A DNA stretch of 64,000 bases from positions 512,001 to 576,000 of the forward strand of contig NZ_CP050698.1 of the NCBI RefSeq assembly GCF_005116655.2. Reading direction: 5' to 3'. Below, piece by piece: positions 41,123 through 50,369 of this stretch (position 1 is its first letter; each line of letters starts with the position of its first letter). This DNA is from Desulfosediminicola flagellatus. Its GTDB lineage: Bacteria > Desulfobacterota > Desulfobulbia > Desulfobulbales > Desulfocapsaceae. The notes beneath the pieces are model-generated. The model saw nothing but the letters and a program-made list of their open reading frames with translations, ran no database searches and was not told the DNA's origin. The position numbers and the translations under genes are program-made.

Positions 41123-43315
41123 TTGGTAGATATGTCTTATTCTTCAATGCTGAATCCGCGGGGCCTTAAAATCCTCGCTTCTAATTACTTGCACGATGTT
41201 GATCTCTCCCGGATTGATAAGGCCTGGGAGGTGGTTACTAAGGTCCACAGTGGGAAACTGCACTTTTCTGGTGAGTCCTATCTGATCCATTTACTGGAGG
41301 TCGCTTCAACCCTGGCCTCCATGCATCTGGATCTTGATACCGTTCTGGCCGGTTTGCTGCACGGTGTCCTGAAAGAGGGCGTTGCAATTGAAGAGATAGA
41401 GCGCGAGTTTGGTGCTGATGTAGCATTAATAGTCGCAGGATCTACCAAAATTAACAAAGTGCAGTACAGCAGTAAACTGGTAAGCCATGCGGAAAATACC
41501 AGAAAAATGCTGCTTGCGATTGCTGCCGATATCCGGGTCCTGCTCGTTAAACTTATTGACCGGCTGCAGGACATGTTCATGCTTGACCTTGTTGACCGGC
41601 AGACTCAGCTTGAGATTGCCCGTGAGACAATGGATCTTTATGCACCGCTTGCCAGTCGTCTTGGTATCGACTGGCTTAAGCGGGAACTCGAAGATCACTC
41701 CTTTAAATATCTGCATCCTGAAGAATATGCAGATCTGACGTTAAAGCTTGAGTCTTCTCTTGAAGAGCGTCAGTCGTATGTTGATGAAGTTATCGCCATT
41801 CTCCATAAGAAATTGAATGAATCTGAGATAACTCCAACGCGAATAATAGGCCGCCCCAAGCACGTTTATTCAATTTACAAAAAACTTATTGCCCAGAACA
41901 TTCCGCTTGAGAGAGTTTACGATAAGGTTGCTTTTCGTATAATCGTCAACTCTGTTAAAGAGTGTTACGAGTCTCTTGGAACGATTCATGCCAACTGGTC
42001 TCCCGTTCCTGGAAGGATAAAGGACTTTATATCTGTCCCGAAGTCCAATAACTACCAGTCGATGCATACAACGGTAGTTGGCCCCCGTGAACACTTTATC
42101 GAGATTCAGATACGTACTGAAGATATGGATCGCATTGCCCAGGAAGGTGTTGCGGCTCACTGGGCATATAAAGAGGGGCAAAAAGCAAGTGATCGTGACG
42201 CCAAACTTTTCAGAGATCTGAAAAAACTAGTTAAATCACTGCAGGAAGTAGAAGATCCCCGAGAATTTCTAGAGTCTGTCCGTGGAGAACTGTACGACCC
42301 TGATGTGTATGCACTCACCCCGGCTGGCGATGTAAAAGAATTTCCACAGGGGAGCTGCCCGATTGATTTTGCCTATTCCATCCATACAGAGGTAGGCGAT
42401 CATTGCGTTGGTGCTAAAGTAAACGGCAGGCTGGTGCAGCTGAAGTATGAGCTCCAGAGTGGCGATATTATCGAAATTATCACATCGCCTACCCAGACTC
42501 CACGAAGAGGCTGGCTCAACCTGGTCAAGACCAGCAGGGCAAAAGCGCGCATTAGATCCTGGCTGCGCCGTGATGATAAAGAGAAGGCTTTCAAGCTCGG
42601 TAAAGAGATTTGCGAGCGCGAGATGAAAGTCTACAATATGACCCTCAAGAAGATGATAAAGAGTGGTCATATTCGGTTGTTGTTAAAACAACTTCGATGC
42701 AATTCGCTTGATGATATGCTGGTCAAGGTGGGTAGCGGTGCTATCACCGTTCAGACACTCATCAGGGCCCTGCAACCACCTGAGCTTGTAAGTGATCACG
42801 AAGCTCAAGCGACTGAGATGAGTCCGGAGCAGCTCGCAGCTACGCTTCTTCAACGACAGCATGCCGCAAGAGAGGAAGGTCGTTCAGGGATTTCCATTGA
42901 TGGTGTTGAAGGCATGCTGATGAAGATCAGTCAATGCTGTTCGCCGGTTCCTGGAGACCCTATTGTCGGATTTATCACCCAGGGGCGTGGAGTTTCTATT
43001 CATAAGCAGGATTGCTCCAATCTGAAAACTACTGATCCTCATCGCTGGATCGATGTTTCATGGGCTGGCCTCGAAGACAAACATTACAAGGCGAGCGTCC
43101 ATATTAAGTCTGAAAACCGACGTGGAATATTTGCAGATATCAGTACAGCGATAAGCACTGATAATGCCAACATTGTAGATCTCGCAGGACACACAACGGC
43201 CGAAGACACAGCTGATCTTCATATTACCATGGAAGTACGTGACCTCAACCATTTGCAGCTTATTCTGCAGCATTTGCGTCAGATGGATGATATTATTTCT
43301 GTTCGAAGAGTTTAA
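41123..43315 (+). CDS. RelA/SpoT (p)ppGpp synthetase with degenerate hydrolase site
   Basis: A 730-aa long-form Rel protein. The order is HD-like hydrolase region (about residues 40-190), synthetase domain (with GRPKHVYSIYKK and the RIKD...SNNYQSMHT block), TGS domain (about 390-455), a Cys-containing ISQCCSPVPGDPI segment and a C-terminal ACT domain. In the hydrolase region His 56 is kept, but the HD pair reads His 80-Gly 81 and the following ED reads KE, so ppGpp hydrolysis is probably lost. The synthetase has the RxKD form seen in bifunctional enzymes rather than the ExDD of RelA. Start TTG 41123 or ATG 41132 are both possible; neither has a strong Shine-Dalgarno. Confidence 0.9.
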   Translation: MVDMSYSSMLNPRGLKILASNYLHDVDLSRIDKAWEVVTKVHSGKLHFSGESYLIHLLEVASTLASMHLDLDTVLAGLLHGVLKEGVAIEEIEREFGADVALIVAGSTKINKVQYSSKLVSHAENTRKMLLAIAADIRVLLVKLIDRLQDMFMLDLVDRQTQLEIARETMDLYAPLASRLGIDWLKRELEDHSFKYLHPEEYADLTLKLESSLEERQSYVDEVIAILHKKLNESEITPTRIIGRPKHVYSIYKKLIAQNIPLERVYDKVAFRIIVNSVKECYESLGTIHANWSPVPGRIKDFISVPKSNNYQSMHTTVVGPREHFIEIQIRTEDMDRIAQEGVAAHWAYKEGQKASDRDAKLFRDLKKLVKSLQEVEDPREFLESVRGELYDPDVYALTPAGDVKEFPQGSCPIDFAYSIHTEVGDHCVGAKVNGRLVQLKYELQSGDIIEIITSPTQTPRRGWLNLVKTSRAKARIRSWLRRDDKEKAFKLGKEICEREMKVYNMTLKKMIKSGHIRLLLKQLRCNSLDDMLVKVGSGAITVQTLIRALQPPELVSDHEAQATEMSPEQLAATLLQRQHAAREEGRSGISIDGVEGMLMKISQCCSPVPGDPIVGFITQGRGVSIHKQDCSNLKTTDPHRWIDVSWAGLEDKHYKASVHIKSENRRGIFADISTAISTDNANIVDLAGHTTAEDTADLHITMEVRDLNHLQLILQHLRQMDDIISVRRV

Positions 43316-43419
43316 AAAAGTTTAACCGTTTGTAATGCAATGTGTTTTGTAGATATATCAGATTACTATTTTGCAGTATGCAGGTTAGACGTGTTTAATG
43401 CGTATGACAGAGGAGTGGT

Positions 43420-43872
43420 ATGAGCCTCTGTCAGGTGTGCGGAAATGAAATTGAACCTGGTAGTAAATTTTGCCGGTTTTGCGGCAGTTCTCAGTTTACC
43501 GATAGTTCCGCCGCCTACAGTGTAAAAACGTTTTCTCACAGAACCGTGAATCTCGAAAAAGGGATGCCTTTTGTCGAGCCGGCATTAAATCACCTGAAAG
43601 CCGTGATAGATGAAGCACGTCGTCTAGAAATTCAGGTTTTGACAATCATTCACGGCTATGGATCTTCTGGCAAGGGTGGCGTAATTCGAACCGAGTGTAG
43701 AAATATGCTCGACTATATGTGCAGCAAGGGAGAACTCTCTTCGTATATCACCGGTGAGGATTTTCACCGCCGAAATGGTCTGGTAAAGAATTTGCTCAGT
43801 AGGTTCCCGCAGCTTAGTGACAATAAAAACCTCAATAGAAATAACAGAGGAATCACTCTAGTTATTTTTTAA
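43420..43872 (+). CDS. zinc-ribbon protein with Smr-like domain
   Basis: A 150-aa protein. Residues 4-21 form a zinc ribbon (CQVCGNEIEPGSKFCRFCG). Residues about 50-120 resemble an Smr (small MutS-related) domain: a helix pair, then LTIIHGYGSSGKGGVIR, where HGxG-type motifs mark the nucleic-acid-binding loop, and a following helix. Smr domains of MutS2 and SmrA are nicking endonucleases or RNA cleavers. Whether this one is active is not known. It lies downstream of rel and just before the mobile-element array. ATG 43420 has only a weak upstream AGAGG. Confidence 0.6.
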   Translation: MSLCQVCGNEIEPGSKFCRFCGSSQFTDSSAAYSVKTFSHRTVNLEKGMPFVEPALNHLKAVIDEARRLEIQVLTIIHGYGSSGKGGVIRTECRNMLDYMCSKGELSSYITGEDFHRRNGLVKNLLSRFPQLSDNKNLNRNNRGITLVIF

Positions 43873-44532
43873 CTATTTTAGTTTAACTCCTTCTCCCCAT
43901 TTCCCTCCTTCTTTTCGTATCTTGCTGATTGAGCCGCTTGGGTTTGATCTTCCCTTCATACTGCTAACTTGTACCACCTGTACGTGCGAGCTGCAGCATT
44001 GAACAGTTCTGAAAGTCGTCTCTACTCTTACCAATATGATTCAGGCATAAGCCAAAAAAGCAATGTGCTCACTTGTTTTGTCAGGAATAATTTTGATATA
44101 ATTTCCCGTAAGTGCTCATATTTCCAGAATGCTCACGAGGAGGTTGGCTGATTGACAATGTGTTTTTCCTCAAGTCAAGAAATTGATGGGAAATTACGAT
44201 TAGTCATATAATCGATCTTTATAGAATAACGCCGAGTTAAGCTGGTAAGTGAAGACTCCGTAGAAAGGTTTCAATCTCAGGCAGACTTCGAGTCTCATAA
44301 TGAGTTTATCTGGTACGCAATACTCATTTGGAAAATATACATTCTGAGATGCCCGGCTATTTGATGAGACATTTGAAAAGGGATTTCAGTGCATGCAAAT
44401 ATCCACAACGGTGCAGATTACTGTTGAATCATAGGCAGCCGAAACAGAACGAGAGCAGCGTGTCTAATGAACAATGAAATACTCTTAGAGAGTGGTGCTG
44501 ATATAGTCGAAAAAAATGAGTTTATCTATTCA
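43873..44532 (+). other. 660-bp gene-free stretch before the CTAG element array
   Basis: I see no coding frame with recognisable content, no tRNA and no strong terminator here. The base composition is A/T-rich, and the phrase AATGAGTTTATCT occurs twice (near 44299 and 44515), which may be chance. It is probably decayed accessory DNA. Confidence 0.5.
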
Positions 44533-44536
44533 CTAG

Positions 44537-44694
44537 TGTCATGTCATGTGTCAAATGTCGTAATAATGCGAAGCTTTTTCTCTTCCTGCAAGGCACGACT
44601 GATTGAGCATAGCAGCGCTATGTAACAGAAGGAGTAACGAAGTCAGGAAGTGAAAAGGGCGAGCAGAATTAGACATCTGATGCATGACAGGACA
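44537..44694 (+). mobile_element. 158-bp palindromic miniature element bounded by CTAG
   Basis: The stretch between CTAG at 44533 and CTAG at 44695 has terminal inverted repeats: reading inward from the two CTAGs, 23 of the first 27 bases match, and the inverted similarity continues imperfectly towards a central perfect CATAGC/GCTATG hairpin. It codes for nothing and could fold into one long hairpin as RNA or single-stranded DNA. This is the look of a MITE. Its ends differ from those of the neighbouring IS, so it belongs to another family. Confidence 0.6.
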
Positions 44695-44698
44695 CTAG

Positions 44699-46537
44699 GA
44701 GGCTGTCCGACAATAATTAAAGAGAATAGTTAAATTGTTTTTATCGTAGCTGAATTTCCTAGCAAATGGCAAACAGGTTGAGATGGAATGCTTATATATA
44801 ACAGCATGATAAGCTGCATATTCTTGTTTTTTGTGTTAATTTGTATTCAATAAAACAAGAGAGGTTTCCTTATGTCACCCCCATTCAAAAATCTGCCATT
44901 AGAATTCAAACAACGGCAAATGTTTCCGAGCAATATCTTTGATCTGCTCCCTGACAATCATGAATGTTATCTGTATAACGATATTTTTCAGCAGCTTGAC
45001 ACCTCAAGTATTGAAAAACAGTATAGCATGCAAGGACAGCGTGCCTATCATCCCAAGTTGATTATCTCGATTCTCATATACGCATACAGTCATGGCCTTT
45101 TCAGCTCAAGACAGATAGAAGGACGGTGCCATGTAGACCTTGCTTATATGTATATATCAGGGATGTCATGCCCAAATTTCCGAGTGTTAAGTGACTTTAG
45201 GAAAAATAATGCTGAATTTTTTCATGAATGTTTCAAGCAGAGTGTCCTGATAGCCATGCAATTGGGACTTGCGTCTCTTGGCCATGTAAGCTTAGACGGT
45301 TCAAAATTTAAGGCTGACACTTCTAAGCATAAGGCCATGAGTTACAAGAGACTCAAAGAAAAAGAACATGAATTACTAGCGGAAATTGAGAGCCTTATAG
45401 CGAAAGCAAAAAACTGCGATGAAGAAGAGGACAGGGAGTATAAGGAACCTACCGGATATGGTATTCCCGAAGATTTACAGTTCAAAGAAAAGCGATTAGC
45501 AAAAATACAGGCAGCCAAAAAAGCCTTAGAACAACGGGAGCAAGAACTACACCCCGGCAAAACCATTGAGGACAAAAAGCAAATTAGCTTTGCAGATACG
45601 GATGCCCGTATTATGGGAAAAAATAACGTCTTTGATTATCAGTACAATGGGCAAATATGTGTAGATGAGGATAAGCAAGTGATTGTTGCCCAACATCTGA
45701 GTCTAAATGCAAATGACAAGAACGAGGTTGAACCTGCGTTAGAAAATATACGGGAAACGACTGGCAGTTTTCCTTCAAAGATGAGCTTTGATAATGGTTA
45801 CATGTCAGGTGATAATCTTGAGGCAATAAGATCGGCAAAACTCGATGCTTATGTAGCAACAGATAAAGCTGAGAAGAGAAGTGAAATTCCGTTAAATGAT
45901 TCGGACCGCAAGCTCATAAAGGCTGATTTTATTTACAACGAGCGGGGTGATTTTTTCACCTGTCCTGGAGACCAATCCCTCGTTTTAATACGTACATCAA
46001 AATCGGGCAGGAAAACATATCAAGGCGACTCTGATGTGTGTGTTGAGTGCGATTATAAAAGCAGATGTTGCAAATCAACTCAGGGTAATGCTCGAACAAT
46101 TAACACGGATGACAAAGAGCCCTTACGGCAACAGATGAATGAGAAAATGGAGAGGGTAAGCTCTAAAGAAATATATGGAAGACGAAAAGTTATCGTTGAA
46201 CCAGTATTCGGACAGATAAAAAATATCGGTTTCAGAAGATTCAGTGTCAGAGGGTATGAGAAAGCAAGTGGTGAATTTTCCCTTGCATGCACTGCTCACA
46301 ACATGAGGAAGTTACTGAGAGCGATCATAAATGGGGTAGTACGTTCAGAGGACGGCAAATTGTTGGCAAATCCTGCATAGTAATGATGGAGAGCCCTGAT
46401 TCTCAGTATAATTGCATTATTCAGGCGTTTTTCAGGTGCATATTATAAGATTTACCTTTGCGCAGAGATATAAAGCTCCAGCGATTGCTAGGCTTTATGA
46501 TTTGTCCGATTTAAAATTCCTGTTCTCGGACAGCCTC
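44699..46537 (+). mobile_element. IS1182-family insertion sequence, complete
   Basis: About 1839 bp, with 12-bp perfect inverted repeats GAGGCTGTCCGA (44699-44710 and its complement 46526-46537) and flanked on both sides by CTAG (44695-44698, 46538-46541), which looks like a 4-bp target duplication. It carries one intact transposase gene. Both ends and the gene are complete, so it may still move. Confidence 0.85.
44872..46380 (+). CDS. IS1182-family DDE transposase
   Basis: A 502-aa transposase. The N-terminal DUF772-like part shows YHPKLIISILIYAYSHGLFSSRQIE and a helix-turn-helix; the catalytic Asp is in HVSLDGSKFKAD (about residue 142), the second Asp in KMSFDNGYMSG, and the late part has a Cys cluster (CPGD...CVECDYKSRCC) before KVIVEPVFGQIKN with the catalytic Glu. 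This is the IS1182 layout. AGAGAGG lies before the ATG. The frame is unbroken from end to end. Confidence 0.9.
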   Translation: MSPPFKNLPLEFKQRQMFPSNIFDLLPDNHECYLYNDIFQQLDTSSIEKQYSMQGQRAYHPKLIISILIYAYSHGLFSSRQIEGRCHVDLAYMYISGMSCPNFRVLSDFRKNNAEFFHECFKQSVLIAMQLGLASLGHVSLDGSKFKADTSKHKAMSYKRLKEKEHELLAEIESLIAKAKNCDEEEDREYKEPTGYGIPEDLQFKEKRLAKIQAAKKALEQREQELHPGKTIEDKKQISFADTDARIMGKNNVFDYQYNGQICVDEDKQVIVAQHLSLNANDKNEVEPALENIRETTGSFPSKMSFDNGYMSGDNLEAIRSAKLDAYVATDKAEKRSEIPLNDSDRKLIKADFIYNERGDFFTCPGDQSLVLIRTSKSGRKTYQGDSDVCVECDYKSRCCKSTQGNARTINTDDKEPLRQQMNEKMERVSSKEIYGRRKVIVEPVFGQIKNIGFRRFSVRGYEKASGEFSLACTAHNMRKLLRAIINGVVRSEDGKLLANPA

Positions 46538-46541
46538 CTAG

Positions 46542-46680
46542 GAGGCTGTCCGAGAATAGAAATTTTCGCTCAGATCAAGGCAAACTCGAAAAATTACCGG
46601 AGGCATATAGTCGATATTCCGAGGATAATTTTTCTAGTTTAACGAAGATATGGGTGGAAAGGGCATTGTCGGACAGCCTC
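46542..46680 (+). mobile_element. 139-bp non-autonomous relative of the adjacent IS
   Basis: Between CTAG 46538-46541 and CTAG 46681-46684. It has the same GAGGCTGTCCGA inverted repeats as the IS1182 element. Its left 25 bases match the inward-read right end of the IS in 22 places, and its right end resembles the IS left end, so it sits in the opposite orientation. It has no gene. It is probably a MITE moved by the IS transposase. Confidence 0.75.
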
Positions 46681-46754
46681 CTAGGTCAATATTGAGAAAA
46701 TACCCGGATGAACGTAGCGAGTAGCTCCTCAAACATCTTTTGATGGAGGTTGTT

Positions 46755-48340
46755 GTGAAATGGAAAGATGTATCATTGCGTGTAAAACTTGGTTCAGGAT
46801 TTGCCGCACTGATTCTACTTGTTATTATCCTGGCGTTTAGTGCAGAGGTAGGAATCAAAAAGATAATAGATGACGCAGAAGAGGTAATAAGCAGTAACCA
46901 CATGCAATCTGTTATTGACGATGTGGAAGTTGCTCACCTTAGGTGGGCAACGTCTGTTGCAATGCACCTTCTTGATGAAACCGATCAAAAACTGGACGTT
47001 GTCCTTGACGATCATCAGTGTTCGTTTGGTAAGTGGCTGTACGGCGAAGGGCGACGAACGGCTGAAGCAATGGTTCCATCGCTTCGGCCACTGTTGAAGG
47101 CGATTGAACAGCCACATTACGATCTGCATTCAAGTGCCCAGACAATTATTGAAGCCAGAAGCGGGAGTGGTGGAGTAGATGATGCACGCAGAAATTTTTT
47201 GATAAATTCCGCATTCTTAGTCGACAAGTTCAGTGCAAATCTTGATAAAATCCGTCTGGAAATTGATCGAAAAATGATAACCACCCCGAAAATGCTCGAT
47301 CGAGCGTCGCATCAGCGGAGCCTGATAATATGGATGATAACAGGTATAATTCTTCTCGGCCTAATCATATATGTAGTACTTTCTGAGTCTATTCGATCCC
47401 CACTGATCAAGGCGATTGAAGCAGTTCGCCGTCTAGGTGAAGGCGATGTTGATGTCTCGCTCGATATTAACAGAAAAGACGAAATCGGTGAGCTGGCAGG
47501 CGAGATTAATCTCATGGTTGCCGGACAGAAGAAAAAGGCAATAATCGCCCAATCTATTGCGGACGGTGATTTGACAGTTGATGTCGAGATGCTTTCAGAT
47601 AAAGATGTTTTGGGCAATGCCCTGATGAAAATGGTTGAGAGCCATCGAACCGTAATTTCCAAGACTGATATGGTGGAAGAGCAGAAAAATATCGGCGCAA
47701 ATGAGGTGGCTTCCGTAAGCCGGTACCTGTCTGAAAGTGCTACAGCATCAGTAGATTCTATTGAAGATATTTCAAGTTCAATGGGCAATAACACGACCAA
47801 TGCTCTTAATGCGGGACAGGGAAACCAGTTGTCACCTAAGTCACAAGAAGTTGCTGATCGGGGTGATGCTCACATGCATGAACTCATTGGGGCTATGAGG
47901 GAAATTAATGATGCAAGCCAGAACATATCTCAGGTAATCAAGGTAATTGACGAGATAGCGTTCCAAACGAATTTACTTGCCTTGAATACCGATGTTGAAG
48001 CAGCCAGGGCTGGTCAGCATGGTAAAGGCTTTGCAAGTGTCGCAGAAGAGGCGAGAAGCCTTGCTGCCAGAAGTGCAAAGGCAGCAAGTGAGACGGCAGA
48101 ACTGATTGAAGGTTTTATTGAGAAAGTGAGACAGGGAACAACCATCGCAGATCAAACAGCCCATGCATTGCAGGAGATAGTTGAAGGTCCGGGAAAGTGA
48201 TAGATCGTGTTGCTGAGATAATTGGTGAGGTAGATACCGTACTCAAACAGATCAGATTGGCTGGCAGTCGCTCGACTCACCTCCAGCGACCCAGCATGCA
48301 TGAATCGAAGGTGTGCGACCGCAATTTAGCAAAGATGTGA
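46755..48340 (+). pseudogene. methyl-accepting chemotaxis protein with CZB domain, frameshifted
   Basis: The first frame (GTG 46755 behind GGAGG, stop 48200, 481 aa) has a transmembrane segment (about residues 13-31), a zinc-binding chemoreceptor (CZB) domain with HLRW...CSFGKWLYG...HYDLH ligands, a second transmembrane segment, a HAMP domain and the signalling hairpin tip FQTNLLALN. The tip is unusual: DVEAARAG replaces the normal AAVEAARAG, and EEARSLA replaces EVRxLA. At about 48185 the frame shifts by one base; the next frame continues VIDRVAEIIGEV and stops at 48340. The downstream signalling helix is missing, so the receptor is probably broken. Position beside the IS array fits decay. 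Confidence 0.75.
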
Positions 48341-48571
48341 GGCCTAAGTCTGTTATTGCTTTGGGCGATAGTGAATTTGGTAAATATTGATAGTTTCCAC
48401 TGCGATGAGATGTTTTTTACGTAGAGATCTGGTATAAATTACACTTTGGCATATGCTGAAAAGTATGCCGGAGCAAATTGAGTTGTGCTTGCCCTTATGC
48501 CTGCCACAAGGGCTGCCACATTAATTAAATATGTGGATGTCATTGCATTCACAATAGAAAGGAGTCTTCGC

Positions 48572-49279
48572 ATGAAGCGATTAGTTGCACTTTTTGCCGC
48601 TTGTGTTATTTCGATACCCGGTGTGCTTGCCGCAGAAGAGAACGCTGCCAAGCCCGGTCTCGAAAGCAGTCCACAGAAATTAAGCTACGCGATGGGCACC
48701 GATATCGGTCGCTATTTCAAAGGACTTGGGGAAGATATAAATTTTGAGGCGCTCATTTACGGTATTACAGATGGGTATACCGGAGTCGAGCTGGCACTCC
48801 CTGCAGAAGAGATATTTTTAGTGCAGAAAGAGTTTGGTGCACACCTTCAGGCAAAACAGGCAGCTGAGTTGAAGGCAATGATGGAGAAAAACCTCGTTGA
48901 CGGCAAAGCATACCTTGAAGAAAATGCAAAAAAAGAGGGCGTTGAAGTAACCGCGTCCGGTTTGCAGTATGAGTTTATCACTAAAGGCGAAGGCCCCATG
49001 CCGAAAGCGAGTGATCAGGTAAAGGTGCATTATGTGGGCACCCTGATTGATGGAACAGAGTTCGATAGCACAGTAAGTCGTGGTGAGCCTGTGGTTTTTG
49101 GTGTGGATAAGGTGATTCCAGGTTGGAGCGAAGCGATGCAGCTTCTTCCCGTAGGTTCAAAGGTTAAGCTTGCTATTCCTTCAGAACTTGCCTATGGCGA
49201 AGCAGGTGTTATGCCAAAGATTGAGCCCAACTCAGTGTTGCTGTTTGATGTAGAATTGCTGGCCATTGAAGCTGAGTAG
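48572..49279 (+). CDS. periplasmic FKBP-type peptidyl-prolyl isomerase
   Basis: A 235-aa FkpA/Mip-type protein that speeds proline isomerisation in envelope proteins. A signal peptide is clear (MKRLVALFAACVISIPGVLA, cleavage after about residue 21-22). The dimerising helical domain (about 30-130) precedes the FKBP domain (about 135-235) with VKVHYVGTLIDGTEFDST, VIPGWSEAM and LAYGEAG motifs. ATG 48572 was chosen because AAAGGAG lies just upstream and it gives the signal peptide. A strong terminator follows. Confidence 0.92.
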   Translation: MKRLVALFAACVISIPGVLAAEENAAKPGLESSPQKLSYAMGTDIGRYFKGLGEDINFEALIYGITDGYTGVELALPAEEIFLVQKEFGAHLQAKQAAELKAMMEKNLVDGKAYLEENAKKEGVEVTASGLQYEFITKGEGPMPKASDQVKVHYVGTLIDGTEFDSTVSRGEPVVFGVDKVIPGWSEAMQLLPVGSKVKLAIPSELAYGEAGVMPKIEPNSVLLFDVELLAIEAE

Positions 49280-49306
49280 TTAAGCTTTTTATCTATAGCA
49301 ATATGT

Positions 49307-49347
49307 AAAAAACGGCCTGAAGGATTCTCCTTCAGGCCGTTTTTTTA
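49307..49347. terminator. bidirectional terminator between FKBP and DUF362 genes
   Basis: A 16-bp perfect stem (49309-49324 with 49328-49343) with loop TTC, A-rich on one side and T-rich on the other, so either strand ends with a U-run. It serves the convergent FKBP gene and the minus-strand DUF362 gene. Confidence 0.9.
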
Positions 49348-49380
49348 TAGCAATTGAGCCCTGTCATCTTTATGCTTTCT

Positions 49381-50280
49381 TTACACTTCATGTATCTTCA
49401 GTGGTTCAGCGCACCCAACAATTGCATTGGCCATCTGTATATAACCAATACGCTGCCAGTCCTTCTGAAGTAAATCACAGCCATATCTGTCTATGGCAAC
49501 ACTGTCATAGGAAGCGCACAAGCGTCCGACAGGTGGATTGCAATGAGCTCCCCATAGGTGAGATTCGCTCATACCGATGGTGGCATCAAGAATGGTGAAA
49601 TCCGGTGTTCGATATCTGTTGAGTTCAAATACTGCAGCATGAATACGGGTATGAAATGCGGATTTTCCCCAGCAACCTCCCTGTTGATAATGTGTTGGTG
49701 GAACGCAACCCATCATATTCTTCATAGTCAGTGTGACGCCCGCAAGACTGTGTGCTTTTAATACTGGAACAGAGATGATAAACGCATTGTCCAGTATCTC
49801 AGGCAGGTACATTTCCGGCCAGCGCTTGAATTCAGCATTTTTTTTATGTGCAAGCGTAGCGTGATTGAGATCAATCAACTCAACATTCTGACGTTGAGCC
49901 ATTTCTATATAGCCGAGTTTTGAAAAGCAGTGGTGGGTATCGTATTCAATAGAACCGGTTCCTTCACCAATGCATAATGTCGAATCCGGATGGAATGTCT
50001 TTATGGCAATGATAATCTCTTCAACTAGTTCAAACGGAGTCGTTACAGGAGGTGCAGAGGTATTAACAAGATTGGGTTTAATCAGTATCAGCGGATGATG
50101 TGCTATTCTGGATTGCAGCTCTGAAGCGTGTAATAACCGTTCGACACTAGAGGCCCAGCTATCCAATAAGGTTGAGAATACTTCGCCCTGTTGAGGTTGA
50201 TTGGTGCAGCTCATTTGAATCGTGAAATGGTTTAAGGTCGATTGAAGTGGTGTGTCTAACAGTATATCCATCAGGTACAC
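49381..50280 (-). CDS. DUF362 domain protein
   Basis: A 299-aa protein with the DUF362 pattern: HPLILIKPNLVNT near the N-terminus, ELVEEIIIAIKTFHPDSTLCIGEG, ISVPVLKAHSLAGVTLTMKNMMG and a late VAIDRYGCDLL. Members are often found in anaerobes and the function is not known. The usual attached ferredoxin Cys cluster is not seen. GTG at 50280 or ATG at 50271 are possible starts; neither has a good Shine-Dalgarno. It is the last of a minus-strand run after lptG, 89 bp away. Confidence 0.75.
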   Translation of the reverse strand: MYLMDILLDTPLQSTLNHFTIQMSCTNQPQQGEVFSTLLDSWASSVERLLHASELQSRIAHHPLILIKPNLVNTSAPPVTTPFELVEEIIIAIKTFHPDSTLCIGEGTGSIEYDTHHCFSKLGYIEMAQRQNVELIDLNHATLAHKKNAEFKRWPEMYLPEILDNAFIISVPVLKAHSLAGVTLTMKNMMGCVPPTHYQQGGCWGKSAFHTRIHAAVFELNRYRTPDFTILDATIGMSESHLWGAHCNPPVGRLCASYDSVAIDRYGCDLLQKDWQRIGYIQMANAIVGCAEPLKIHEV

Positions 50281-50369
50281 ATTGTACCCGATGGATAGAT
50301 CTGATGTTATAGCAATTTCATTGTTATCAAATGATTAGGAGGTGTAGAAGGTGTAGGAGCTTTTCAGCC

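Noticed and set aside
43969..44151. A 60-codon frame in the gap after the zinc-ribbon/Smr gene
   Set aside because: No Shine-Dalgarno and no family pattern; the gap looks like decayed DNA.
46412..46642. A 76-codon open frame across the right end of the IS and the 139-bp element
   Set aside because: It spans an element junction and reads through both inverted repeats, so it arose by chance joining.
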